From contig CAMZMU010000041.1 of NCBI GenBank assembly GCA_947311845.1, positions 131,137,840-131,201,839 of the forward strand: a DNA stretch of 64,000 bases, written 5' to 3'. Shown in pieces: positions 44,457-56,113 of the stretch (positions within the stretch are counted from its first letter, which is position 1; each line of letters starts with the position of its first letter). The DNA comes from Poa pratensis. Taxonomy: Eukaryota; Streptophyta; Magnoliopsida; Poales; Poaceae. The notes under the pieces were generated by a model. That model saw nothing but the letters and a program-made list of their open reading frames with translations. It had not been told where the DNA came from and did no database searches. Position numbers and translations under genes: made by a program.

Positions 44457-44785
44457 GCTCTAATCGCCCGCCGGAGCAGATCTCAACCGCGAGCAGCTGG
44501 ATCCGGCGGAGAAACGGGAGGGGGCGGTGAGCTGATCTCGACACCTCCTCCGCTCGCAAGCTCGGTTTGGTGGCACCGCCGAGCGAGAAGACAAGGGGGG
44601 CTGGCAAGTTCTGGTGAGGTATAGGTTGGTGGCCCAGGTAAAATGGGCTGGGTTTTATCTAGGCCGACTAAACTTACAAGCTTGAGGTTGGGCCTCGAAA
44701 TTTTATATGGGCTAGTCTTATCTTAAGAGATCACAACTAAGCAAAAATCCAGATAAAAAACTAAGCGAAAATCTAACGTGACATT

Positions 44786-45060
44786 TTTTAGATAAAGAGT
44801 ATATATTAATATCAAGAAGATACTAATTACACCCAGTCTCTGCAACAACGCAATAACCTAGGTGATTACGGATGCACACAGCCGAAAAACAATAAGAAGA
44901 AGAAACTAAACAAAATCCCGTTACAGAGTTACAGTCGTTGCAGCAGCAGCACAACCACCACCAAGACAACACCTGATGTCCAAGTTTTCCATAAGCTACG
45001 CCTTCAAGAAGGAAACGATGCACAAGCGTCGTCGTCACCCGATCAAAGATCTTGGGTTTT
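44786..45060 (-). mobile_element. LINE 3' tail fragment
   Basis: On the minus strand a non-coding stretch ends TGGGTGTAATTAGTATCTTC...CTTTATCTAAAAAATG, the usual form of cereal LINE 3' UTRs with a short A-rich end at about 44,786. Confidence 0.45.
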
Positions 45061-45630
45061 CACCCTGGAGATAAATTATTATTATTTTGTTCCTAGTATG
45101 ATCATTTACCTGTTTTTTATTAATACCCATTTTTTCTCAAAAAATCGTGCGGCGGCACCGCCGCACCCGTGCGGTAAAGATTTGATTTTGAAATCAGCGA
45201 CGTTTAAAAGTTACGTATATTTTGAGAATTGTTTGAATGCAAAGGGAGTCTGTGTTTGGAAATTATTTAGATTGTGAAAATTAGTCGAATTGGAAAGTTT
45301 TTTTTATTCTAATTATTTTGACGTTTGTAAAATGGTTAGATTTTGAAGGCAAATGATATTTTAGAATATTCAAATTTGTTTGTAGTGTTAATTCATGCCG
45401 CACCCGTGTTGTAAAAAATGCAAATTTGAAAATATCGTTATTTAAAATTTGTGGATGTTTTGAGAGATGTTGAAATACGAAGAGTTAGCATTTTTGATTA
45501 TGCGGTATCGGGTTTGCCAGTCGAGAAGCATGCTCCTAGATTTGTCTGACACCATAGATAAAAATTAGTTTGTATTTTGTTCCTTGGAAGATAGGGAACT
45601 TTTGTGCTGACATAGAGGTTAAGTGGATAC
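45061..45630. other. AT-rich spacer with a GC hairpin
   Basis: No gene. A perfect GTGCGGCGG/CCGCCGCAC hairpin at about 45,148-45,167 resembles Helitron terminal hairpins, but no CTAG end follows closely. Confidence 0.35.
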
Positions 45631-46442
45631 CAAACAGAAAGAAGTCCAGGCTTTTGTTTGCCATGTATTCGTATATGAGTATCTTTTCTTGTCCACAAAT
45701 GCAGCAGCCAATCAGTCGAACAAGATTTCGGTGCTGGAGTTTTGCTATCAGCATGATCTCGTTCTTGAACTCATCGGGACCCTGTGACGATGCCTGTGAA
45801 AGCGTCTTGACAGCTATTTCTTGTCCATCCTCAAGCTTGCCCTGTAGTTTTGAATCAAGCATTTTAGAGACGTGTGAAAATGTTCCGTGTTATGAAAAAT
45901 TATAATGCCTTCTTTAATTCTGTGAGTTTTGACTACTAATTATGTACTGCTATACTTCTTTGCAAGAACTGAAGTTCTGATTTTCCGATGCTTCAAAACT
46001 ACTGATGAATTGTGTTTGAAACTTCAGTACCTTGTATACTGGCCCATAACCACCCTCACCAAGCTTGTTGGCAGTTGAGAAACCCTCTGTGGCTGCTGCT
46101 ATTGTCTCCAAATCATATACTGGCAGATCTAGGTCAGCCCCGTGACTAGTTCCTTCATTTTGTAGTGCTCTGCTATGCAAAACACCACTCCATTTACTTG
46201 GTGTTCCTATTGGAAATTTGGGACACAATATTTAGAAATGACAACGGCAAAATAAGTGATCAGTTTACTTGGTGGATGTCAGAACTACATGGATCATGTA
46301 GAGTTACCTGATGGTCTTGCTTTTGTCCTCTTTCTTCTCCAAAAGTAGAACACTATAAGCGGTATAACAACTGCCAGTACAAATAAGCTGATGGCAACTG
46401 CAATTATGACTTGCACCTTCTTCTTGGACTTAGTAACTGAAT
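45631..46442 (-). pseudogene. S-domain (G-type lectin) receptor-like kinase, three exons
   Basis: Three minus-strand exons have intact splice sites. 46,442-46,308 encodes a basic stretch and a membrane span (VQVIIAVAISLFVLAVVIPL). 46,207-46,031 encodes the juxtamembrane part and glycine loop ([15 protein letters not shown]). 45,841-45,631 (211 nt) encodes the N-lobe with [18 protein letters not shown] and [16 protein letters not shown], ending at the canonical donor. The 211-nt exon length is that of SD1-type receptor kinases. The lectin/PAN exon and all exons after kinase subdomain V (catalytic loop, DFG) are missing, so the product could not signal. It is most simply a captured genomic fragment within the composite Helitron. 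Confidence 0.8.
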
Positions 46443-47002
46443 CTGTGCAAAATAATTACCAATATTAGTTCGATCATGGACAGGGATATAGCTAAAGCAT
46501 TTGACTGTGTTCGTGAAAACAACATTTCTCCGTGAATAGCATATATGTTAGATTAACATACAAAGAAGTATTACAGTATTTCTGAACTTTGATCATTCCT
46601 TTGACTGATGAATGTAAGCCTTTTTTAAGAGTAAATGCCAGCATTTGGAGAGCTGGTAATCAAAGACTATCGCAATCAGAGCGTAAATGCACGATACTTA
46701 CTTCTGAATATCGACATACAATTATAGAAACATAGGTTGAATGTATCTAGTGAACTCTAGGACACGGACTAATTACAAAATGTTCGGAGCTGGAAGGAGT
46801 ATCTAAAATTGGAAGGTACATAAATCTGAAATTTGGCTTGAAATGCTCAAATAGATTTTAAAAATTGTATGAAGTGCAAGTTATTCAAACTTGAATTCTT
46901 ATAGTGTTTACAAAATAGTAATGTTTGAAAGTCATTTTAAAATTTTGAAAATATGCAAATTTGAATTTTTAGTTGGAATGGTGAAGTATGTTTTTTTGTT
47001 TC
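46443..47002. other. AT-rich sequence, no gene
   Basis: The region upstream of the kinase exons lacks the expected extracellular-domain exon. Only AT-rich filler is seen up to the start of the second 2.49-kb repeat. Confidence 0.45.
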
Positions 47003-48035
47003 CCCCGTCCCTACGGCCTCCACCCTCGACCGCCGCCGCCGCCTCCTCGACCGCCGCCCGAGCTCGCCCGGCTCCGCCCCACCGGCCGTTGTCCAGCCCG
47101 AGCATACTCACCCGCCGGTTGCAGAACGCACCGGAGCCGGAGATGGAGGACAAGGACGCACAGCTGCCCGGTGAGGCCCCTCTCCTTCACCCAACCCGCA
47201 GCTCCATTTCTTGCAAATTTCGTTTCTTCTTACCATGTCGAATGTGTCACTAACGGAAGTGATGTTGGGTCAGCCAATTTCTTAGAATGCAGCCACAATA
47301 GAACAGGTGATTTCTGCCGGCTAGCTATAATCAGTAGCCCTCCCGATTTGGTTGGATTTCGATTGGGTTGTCCAGCCCGAGCATACTCACCCGCCGGATG
47401 CCGCACGCACCGGAGCCGGAGATGGAGGACAAGGACGCGCAGCTGCCCGGTGAGGCCCCTCTCCTTCACCCAACCCGCAGCTCCATTTCTTGCAAATTTC
47501 GTTTCTTCTTACCATGTCGAATGTGTCACTAACGGAAGTGATGTTGGGTCAGCCAATTTCTTAGAATGCAGCCACAATAGAACAGGTGATTTCTGCCGGC
47601 TAGCTATAATCAGTAGCCCTCCCGATTTGGTTGGATTTCGATTGGGTTGCTGCTCGCTCAGGACTCCTTGATTTCCATTTTTTGAGTGGGTTGCTGCTTG
47701 CTCAGGCCCTCCTTATTGTGTTTCGACTGGCGTGCTGCTCTCTCAAGCTAGGAGGAAGCAGGCTATGGACATTGGACAGTAGTAACTGTTCCTGCTTGCA
47801 AGGTACACATCCTTCATGCGTTAATTTTAATTTTTATACATTGGATGAGCACATGCAATTTCTATTATGTTACTCTTGCTGGTTGCGTGTATTCGTTAAC
47901 CATGAATCTCTCCTCTGATTCTTCTTACAAAATGTCTATCCGTAGCGTGCACTCTATGTGTTTGTTAGAATGTCTAAAAGCAATTACTCCATTGCAGACT
48001 AGCATTGTTGTTGGACATTACATCAGACGATCATC

Positions 48036-49258
48036 GATTGGCCTGATGAGGACACTTTTCCACAAAATTGGCCACCAAAATATGTGGCATTATTTCACAT
48101 GAGCTTTATACACCTCAATGACCCTGTTCATCATTGGCGACTTTTGTTTATTTTTTTAGAAGAAACGCAAAAGACTTTTGCATTTCATTATATTGGAAAG
48201 GCAGAGTTGTTACATCCTCCTAGGAGGTCCAAATACACACTGTTAACTAGCAAAATCAGGCGACTTTTGTTTATTGGACATCTCTTTTTTCCCCATGTCA
48301 TATACAGTATATTACCAAGTGTATATAGTGTTAACTGATTAGCCCTTATTTTACTTACTCTCTATGCATGCCAAAGTGAATGAGTAGCCTCTATTTGCCT
48401 TTTACTTCGTATGCCAAAGGTATGGCCATCTGAACTAACATGCAGTTTCATTTGAGAAGTAGTATGTTATACATATAAGTTTTCTCGACTCTCAGATAGC
48501 TGCTGTGATCTTTGATTTTTTTTTTATTTTTTTTTGCCCATGCATATGGTACATATGAATGTCGCTTGGAAAGGGGCATCAACATTTACCTTACATGAAT
48601 TTAGTCCTATTTTATGTGTTCATGAATATAGTAGGTCATGTCTATGCTCTCCATTTCAAATTCAGAATGTTGATTGAAGCAGGTTATGAGTCTGATGTGA
48701 TGTCTGAGTAGGCATGCAGATTTCGATAAAATGTCTGATACCTACCAAAATTGAGAGGCTTGAGAAGGTAAGAATAATTATTCTTTCTTTTATATTCAAA
48801 GTACTTACCAGCTGGTTGCTCTCCATCTTCAAAATTCGTATTATGCATTCTTATTATATTGCTGCAGTGACTACCCAAATTAATTCCCTATATCTCAATC
48901 CAATTATATTCAGCCAACTGTACCATGCAATATTTTCAGAATTATGATATGAGTCTATTTTACTGGTACTGACTCAGATATATCGTACTCATTTGTACTC
49001 AAATAACAACAGACAAGTTGTGACCGGATGAAGTTTGGTATCAGGTTTTCATCTCTTTTTCTCAAATATGACAACATTTTTCATATTGTATCCTTCTAAT
49101 ATTTTCCTGGTGCAGCGATTAAAGTGAACTAGAAAGGAAAGATGAAATTGCTACACATGAAAATTTATTTCCCTCATTTGAGAGCTTCAGGACATGTGAT
49201 TCATCCGTGTTTGCACGGCTGGCTGTACTTCAGATTTTGCAACCACCTTCAGATTCAG
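48036..49258 (+). pseudogene. Exon pieces of the same unidentified gene, copy 2
   Basis: Counterpart of 42,173-43,394 within the second 2.49-kb repeat, with the same micro-LINE interruption and the same splice-like borders. One visible difference is G-to-C near 49,214 (copy 1 GGACGG, here GCACGG). Confidence 0.45.
48153..48258 (-). mobile_element. 106-bp LINE scrap, second copy
   Basis: Same insertion and same 17-bp duplication as at 42,290-42,395, carried along by the large duplication. Confidence 0.75.
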
Positions 49259-49495
49259 GTTTGCATGTCTATCAAATTGGTTCTTCTGTACTTTTTTGCT
49301 AAAATTCAAACCAAATTGCCGGATTGATAAAATGATCCTTGATTCTTCAAGAACATATAGCCAGACGAATTTACTTAGGCACGTACAATGTATCCATTTT
49401 GAACAATTTCCAAAATCTAAACAACCTTTTAGACGTAAAAACTCTCTTTAAATTTCATTAATTTCCAAAATATTCAACAAATTTAAATGCCCGCA

Positions 49496-49568
49496 TTTCC
49501 AGATTTCAATTTTACGCACACACGCGCGGCATCGCCGCGCAAATTTACCTAGTTACCTAGTTACCTAG
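49496..49568 (+). other. Helitron 3' terminus and TTACCTAG triplet
   Basis: A hairpin GCGCGGC/GCCGCGC (about 49,524-49,540) is followed 8 nt later by CTAG. The last eight bases TTACCTAG are then repeated twice more in tandem (49,545-49,552, 49,553-49,560, 49,561-49,568). Either two more Helitron ends or local slippage at the terminus would explain it. Confidence 0.7.
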
Positions 49569-52500
49569 TATATATATATATAAAAGATGGACAGATTCAT
49601 AGCGTTTCAGGCTATCCACGTCGCGGGTGAACGACGGCCGTCCAATCTGTGCGACGGACGGCCCAGATGTACCCACGTCGCCCACTATCCGGACACACTG
49701 TTCATCTGCGAATTTTGTCCAATGATAGCTTGCCACGTCGCCCGGTCACCTGCGCCGGCCGCGCCGGTCACTCCCGGTTATCCGGTGACGCACTCAGGCC
49801 ATCCGCGCGTCCTATCTCTCTTCCTATTCTTTTCTGTACCAAACCTTGCCGACGCCGTACGGCCGCCGCGCTTCGCCTCGCCGCCATTTCCGACCTTCCT
49901 GGACCGGTGAGACCGCTACGAGCTCCGCCGTCGTCTCCTTATTATCTTCGTGGAGTTGCGCGAGCCGGGATGCCGTAGACCGCGAGATCGACGCCGTCTT
50001 CCTCGCGTCCGGCCGCCGGTTGCCGAGTTTGATTCGCCGTTGTTCGACCTCCCTCGGCCTCGCTGTCCACGACCTCCCTCGGCCTCGCTGTCCATTCTAT
50101 CGCGCTCAGGGTGAGCGGCCGGTCCTCGCCGACCACTATTTCGTCTTCCTCGTGCCCTGAAGCTCCCTGCCCGTGATCCCCTATCTTCTCCGGAGGCTAA
50201 CCTTGCTAGGACGCTTCCGGTTATGGTGCCGCTGGCTGCCCGTGCGGGTGGTCCTCGCGGCCGCCGCGTCCAGATGGCGGCCCCGGAGACGGCACCGGAG
50301 GAGGTGCTACGCACCGCCACGGCCGAGTTCTCCATGCCCAGCAACAGGTACCACCGCGCGCAGGCCGTCTCCTCCCTCCCCGCTCTTCTCTCTAGGGATC
50401 GCGCGCCTTCTCCGCAGATTAGCCTCCCGTGCGCGCCTCCGCTCGCTCCCGTATTCCCTGCTTTCTCTAAAAAAATCTCCTCTTTTTCCCCATCGTCTTC
50501 TTCCTCCCTCACATCTAGCATCTCACTGAGCTGCAATCGATTGATCAAAACCAGAGTCCAGCTAGCTGCAGATAGAATCGATCCATCCATCCATCCATCT
50601 AGAAGGCAAGCAGGCAACCAGCGCGGCCGCCACTCCTCGCTAGAACACACGGGAATCGATGGATCTTAAATACAGCTACTCCCATGGAACACACGGGAGA
50701 TTGATTCCCGTTGATTCCCGTTGTGGTCGATCGATTCATCCACAATTAGCTAGCACAATTACTTCCATGCGGGTGGCGACCACTCAACAGGGAGCCTGTG
50801 GAAAAGCTGCACACACCCATGGCACCTAGGTTTTGCCCCGTAAGAATCCTTGCTAAGCGCTGTTTTTAATTCCCCAACGTAGAGTTGCTGGACGATTTTG
50901 AGCAGCCTCCCGGGTTGCCGGCAGTTGGCTCCACCCATGTTAATTTGTAAGCATATGGAATTTGATTTTAGTGGTTTTTGTTTTCCTATATTTTCGTCAC
51001 TGATGAGAAGGCAACTCTGGTGCTGAGAAGGATGCATGGTATTGGTATATGCTCACGATATGCAAGGAGAGAGCTATTGAAACATGTTGCTAGAGTAGTG
51101 TGTTACTTTGTAAGATGATCTTTAATTTTTATTGATTATTTTAATTATTCTGCTAGCTGTCTCCTGTCTTTATAACGGGAGTCATTGTTCCTCAGCCTAT
51201 TTACAAAAGGTCAATTATCAGAATTCATGGACGATACATTTTAGTTGCATATTATATTTCTTAATTTCATTTCTCAACGCGTTATCTGAAAGTTAATTGT
51301 TTTCTTCTTCTTTTTTCCAGATTTGATGTACCGATGCCCATGCTATGTGCAGCTATGGAAATTTAAGATGGTACAGATAAAGCATTTCCAGTTTATTATG
51401 AATGCATTTACCATGTTATGCAAATATCATTTTCTAACATATAAATGGACCATAATATTGGAATGGAAGCTTATATTTGTGAATAGAGCATCATGCATCA
51501 ATGCAGCGTTCTATTTTTTGCGATTTATGATGTGATTAGTCACTTTAAGATATCTCTTCTATATTTACGTATAGGGCTCACTCGATTCAAATACAAACTT
51601 TAGATAATTCGTTCAGTATCCTCATATTTAGGATCTGATCAAAGTCTCATGGTTAATTATACCCCTTATGTCCCTTCAGATGATTGACAAAACATCTTTA
51701 TGCATGAGTATTGGTATCGGTGCAAGCAAGGAAAAGGATATAAGCCAAGAAGATGAAGACTTAGGTTGATACATGTTTCAAACCTTATGTGATACATAAC
51801 TTGTAAACTTGATACCGCTAACCTTTGTAATAAAAAGGATGTGTGTATCCCTTGATGCGGATGCCGGGGTCTTATTCCTATTTCAAAAAAAGTATTGTTA
51901 TCTTTGGCGCTGATGTGTTGGACAATCTCATAGTGTTTTCAGGACCTCAAGGCAAGAAAATTGTTTTTTTTTCTTCGAAAAAGGCAAGAAAATTGTGGCA
52001 TACTGAGTAGGTGGAATTCCCATAATCTTTTCGAACACCAAACGAGGGATTGTCTTATGCTTGACTGCGGTGTTACAATAATGACATTAGGCATTTGCAG
52101 TACGTTGTTCGAAGGGCCAATGGGAATAACTTGCAATCAAGAGCATACTTGTCTAACTACTGCCCTCACATTGGCAGTATGTTGTCCCCTGTTTCAGCAG
52201 AGTTGGATAGCGGCTACAGTCATTGCTAACTAGGCGAGCAAAATGATATACTCCGTAGAATATTAGCATGAGAGCAAGTCCGGTATAGGTTGAGATTATA
52301 TGCAATGCCCCCCGCCCTGAGCTGGCCATTTTCTTCCGAGGAGAGGTAGTTACATTAAAAGGACGAGAACCTGAAAGAGAGTGGCATCTTGTTGATGAAC
52401 AAGTAGTTAAAACAACCGACGATCGATAAACTAGAGGAAAGATATTTGAACGTACAATCATAGTCCATCCATCCTAACCGCCAGTTTTCAATGTCGTGGA

Positions 52501-52960
52501 AATAATCTTGTCCACTAATACAATGTCTGCGACAAAGCCAACAAAACAAGATTTATTCATGCATTATACTGCTGAAACAATAGATTTTATGCATTTTGGA
52601 AATCCAATATGGCAACTAAGCAGCTAAAATCTTGTAATAAGAGCCGGTTTACTGACCTTCGAGTATAGTTACTTGCGTACCCGTGTTCCTAAGCCACGCA
52701 ATACAATATGTTGATTGGTCAACCTGTAAATAGAAGTCTAAAACAGTTAGCCCACAAATGAAACTATAAGAGGGAATTTCTTATTTGACACTATTTTAAA
52801 ATGTGCTTCCTTATTCTACCCTGAAAAAGTTTGTCTTTCCTACTTGATATACTTTGCATAATATGGTTTTCCATATATATGACATCGCCGTCGGCTCTGT
52901 TAGGCCCTTGCGTTAGATTAGTTTTTCTGGTACCAAACCAAACTACCCCTCCCCAAGTCG
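49569..52960. other. Mixed sequence with exon-like pieces
   Basis: Starts with an (AT)n run and TATAAAAGATGG, then a GC-rich, promoter- or leader-like 1 kb with a 25-bp tandem duplication (50,045-50,094). Weak exon-like pieces lie between 50,223 and 51,769. A tail resembling a LINE 3' end (GATGCGGATGCCGGGGTC then an A run) lies at about 51,860-51,892. From 51,893 to 52,960 nothing was recognised. Confidence 0.35.
50223..51769 (+). CDS. Candidate multi-exon transcript, unknown
   Basis: Possible exons are 50,223-50,347 (ATG, then APETAPEEVLRTATAEFSMP, AG|GTACC donor); 51,321-51,370 after a TTTTTTCCAG acceptor (RCPCYVQLWKFKM in one frame); and 51,680-51,769 after CTTCAG (MIDKTSLCMSIGIGASKEKD to a TGA). 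Exons 2 and 3 join in phase. Exon 1 joins exon 2 in phase only in a different reading of exon 1 or of exon 2. No domain recognised. It could be a captured fragment or non-coding transcript. Confidence 0.25.
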
Positions 52961-53230
52961 GTTTTGTTAAAGCTTCTCCAACTGAGGCCCTCAAAACCTC
53001 CCTATACATCCGGACGGACAGCCCGAACAGGGTTTGGCCTAAAAACGGCCGCCCAACCGCACCCCTCAAATTCAGCCTATACGTCTGGACTGACCGGCAC
53101 ACCCCAAACCTAGCCCATATGTGGGAAGGGTTGGGGCCGCCCGGGCACGCCCGTCCCATGGTTGCTGACAGGCCAGGTCCACGCGGAGGGAGGCTGGCGG
53201 CACCGGCAAGGTGAGGTTGACTCGCCGGCG
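52961..53230. mobile_element. Possible Harbinger-type end fragment
   Basis: GCTTCTCCAACTGAGGCCCT resembles the end of cereal PIF/Harbinger elements. It is followed by GC-rich CGGACGGACAGCCCGAAC-like subterminal sequence. No matching opposite end was found. Confidence 0.3.
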
Positions 53231-53744
53231 CGGCGCCCGAGGCGGCCGTCTCTGCTCCCCACCGTCATATTTATTCCATTCCGCCTCTATCTCTTCGCCT
53301 TTGTGATAGGGCAAAGGTGTCCGATCTTTCGATGAGATGATGATACGTCGATTCTGGTGGAGTTCGACCTTGGCGACCCGACTACTACGTACACGTACGC
53401 AGCGCCAATGCAATCGCTAAACCAATCTCCGGGAGTTACCAATCCTGCAGAAGCACGATCAGCCTGGCCAAAAGGTCTAGTTCTACCTGCGATCGAGTAA
53501 CAAGTAAGAACTAATAATGCAATCAAGAATTGAGGATGTAAGATGAACTTTATTGATGAAGGGACAAATGTCAAATTTATACAAGGTGTATAAGGTGTAC
53601 GCATGATATATTATATGTCATCCATTTGTATTTCCCTCAGTTGTATCACATATGTCAAATTTATACGTGGGTAATTGTCATGTTTTGTTAGATATAAAGG
53701 CAAAGAATTATCACAAGAAATAAACCACAATAAACTAGTGCAAC

Positions 53745-54634
53745 TCAGTTTGCATATATAGTGAAGCGTTTACTCATGATATTTTTATGGCAATGCTCAT
53801 CATTAAACCATCCCAATATTGGTAAACAAAAATTTGATGTATCAGAAATTGTAGCCACAACTTGTTTAGAAAAGTAGTCATGCAACAAGCTATTTAGCGT
53901 AAAATCAATACCATAGTTGGAGGTCATATCAAAATGATTGAACATATGCAACAATTTATTTTCTTTTAAAATAGCAAGATCATCACATGTTATACAAATT
54001 CTATGCACCCAAAATTCATTATTAATATCATAATCACCGATCAATTCAAAGGTAAAATCTGGGCATAAGCGCAATTCAACGCACGCAAGCATGTGATTTC
54101 AGAAATTTTATTCCTAGCATGTGACAAAGACATAGGTGGATCCATTGGAACAGAAAACAAAGTATTATCATGAGAAATTCGAGCTAATACTTCATCATTC
54201 CGAATCATTTTATATGATCCGAATCATATTTATGTGTCAATTCACAAGATTCATTCTCATTAGCAATTATTTCAACGGTGCACTCATATCAATAGAAGAA
54301 TGAAAATCAGCAATAGGTGCACTCAAATTAGTCGGCATCTCAATTGTTTGATCACGTGGTTTGTTCAAATCAGCAGCATAATCCTCTAAGGTAGACTATG
54401 TGATCAAAACAATCGTAACTCAACACATGAAGTATTCAATTCATCGTGGTATCTATCAATCTCATGTCGAGGAATAGAATCAGTACCATTTCTATTAGTT
54501 GTCGTAGGTACCGTCAATTCTAACACGTCCCGAGTTTGTAGTGGTGTGACCCCCACAAATGCTTGGGTGGCTTCCATCGCAGGTGCAGCGGTCAAGAGGT
54601 TAACCTTCTTTGTGTCTGATGACTGTGATTCCAT
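53745..54634 (-). pseudogene. Decayed retroelement ORF
   Basis: An ORF from 54,634 (MESQSSDTKKVNLLTAAPAM, then GVTPLQTRDVLELTVPTTT) and another from 54,092 (MLACVELRLCPDFTFELIG, then LGWFNDEHCHKNIMSKRF) are linked by broken coding-like sequence. The threonine/proline-rich start could be a gag leader, but no family motif is present. Its position next to LTR sequence suggests an LTR-retrotransposon origin. Sequence from 53,231 to 53,744 is similar AT-rich retroelement-like DNA. Confidence 0.35.
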
Positions 54635-54661
54635 CGAACACTTGTTTGTCGTATGGATACG

Positions 54662-56086
54662 TGATACGTCTCAAACGTATCTATAATTTTTGATGTTCCA
54701 TGCTTGTTTTATACCAATTGCTACATGTTTTGCATCTACTTTATATCACTTTTATATATTTTTTGGGACTAACCTATTAACAAGATGCCGAAGTGCCAGT
54801 TCCTGTTTTCTGCTGTTTTTGTATTCCAGAAAAGCTAGTCTGGAAATATTCTTGGAATTGGACGAAACTACACGGGGGTCCCTATTTTTCCAGAACACAC
54901 CTGAAGGACCGAAGGAGCAACAGAGGAGAGCCAGGAGGTGGCCACACGCACCTAGGGCGCGGGCCCCCCCACTACCGCGCCCTAGGTGGTGTGGGGCCCT
55001 CGGGGGTCTCCAGCTGCCGCCCTTTCGCCTACTTATTCCCCCGACGCGAAAATCCTAAGTGCCTGAGCCAATATCCACGAAAAGTTCCAGAGATGCCGCC
55101 GCCGTCAACCCTAGCTCGGGAGGTTCAGAACCTCTTCCCGGCACCCTGCCGGAGTGGGGAATCGTCACCGGAGGCTTCTACATCGCCATGCCTGCCTCCG
55201 GAGTGATGCGTGAGTAGTTCATCCTTGGACTACGGGTCCATAGCATTAGCTAGATGGTTGTCTCTCCACTTTGTGCCATCATGTTTAGATCTTGTGAGCT
55301 GCCCTACATGATCAAGATCATATTATTGTAATGCTACATGTTGTGTTTGTTGGGATCTGATGAATATTGAATACTATGTCAAGTTGATTATCAATTTATC
55401 TTGTATGTTATTTAAGATCTTGCATGCTTTCCGTTACTCGTAGATGTTTTGGCCAAGTAGATGCCTGTAACTCCAAGAGAGAGTATTTATACTAGATAGT
55501 GGGTTCATGCCTCCATTAAACCTGGGACAGTGACAGAAAGTTCTAAGGTTGTGGATGTGCTGTTGCTACTAGGGGTAACCTAACGATGCTATGTCCACGG
55601 GCATATGTGTTTGTTTACATTACGCGCTTTACTTAATGCGATTATCCGTTACTTGCAACTTAATACCAACGGGGGACTCGGATGACAACCCGGCGGTGGA
55701 TTATTAGTCATAGATGCTGTTGGATAACGGTCTATGTATCTTGTCGTAATGCCCAATTAAATATCATAGTAGTCATCATGTCACGTATATGCATTGTCAT
55801 GCGCTCACTATTTGTCAATTGTCCAGCTGTAATTTGTTCACCCAACATGTTAGTTATCTTTTATGGAGAGACGCCACTAGTGAACTGTGGACCCCGTTCC
55901 ATTCTTTTACACTGATTAAACAACCACAAACTGCAAACTGTTCCTTTTTCATTCTCTGCAATTTAATACTCATTTTCCACACCATACGTTTAATCCTTTG
56001 TTTTCAGCAAGCCGGTGAGATTGACAACCTCACTGTTTCGTTGGGGCAAAGTAGTTTGATTGTGTTGTGTGCAGGTTCCGCGTTGG
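54662..56086 (+). mobile_element. Truncated LTR, same family as the nested element
   Basis: Starts TGATACGTCTCAAACGTATC, as the LTRs at 4,747-6,095 and 9,490-11,072 do on the other strand, and follows them for about 1.4 kb. It breaks off after GCAGGTTCCGCGTTGG, short of the family's normal ...GCAATCA end. No polypurine tract precedes it, so it is a solo or orphan LTR. It contains a perfect 13-bp hairpin CACCTAGGGCGCG/CGCGCCCTAGGTG (about 54,949-54,988). Confidence 0.8.
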
Positions 56087-56095
56087 TGATCGAGT

Positions 56096-56105
56096 AACGG
56101 CGCCA
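56096..56105 (-). other. tRNA-Asp primer-site-like remnant
   Basis: On the minus strand TGGCGCCGTT begins 8 nt outside the LTR at 56,114, where a primer binding site would sit if this LTR were also a 5' LTR. Only these ten bases match the tRNA-Asp complement; the following ACTCGATC does not. Confidence 0.4.
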
Positions 56106-56113
56106 CCAACAAC

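Larger units (their letters stand above)
47003..49495 (+). repeat. 2.49-kb direct repeat, copy 2
   Basis: Second copy of 41,140-43,631. It starts abruptly after AT-rich sequence (GTTTTTTTGTTTC) and runs on into the Helitron 3' terminus. It is therefore 5'-truncated relative to copy 1, which continues upstream to at least 40.75 kb. Confidence 0.92.
40713..49552 (+). mobile_element. Composite Helitron-like region with captured gene pieces
   Basis: The right end is a classic Helitron terminus: CGCGCGGCATCGCCGCGC hairpin, AAATTTAC, CTAG at 49,549-49,552. The left end is not clear and is placed where similarity to the array block stops. The interior consists of a 2.49-kb segment (41,140-43,631), a 3.4-kb spacer with SYP61 and receptor-kinase exons, and a second copy of the segment (47,003-49,495) leading to the terminus. 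No Rep/helicase. It may be one element with internal duplication or two overlapping ones. Confidence 0.5.

Noticed and set aside
41140..49495. The 2.49-kb direct repeats as LTRs of a retrotransposon
   Set aside because: Their ends are not TG...CA, there is no primer site or purine tract inside, no 5-bp target duplication, and the spacer holds host exons. The second copy leads into a Helitron terminus instead.
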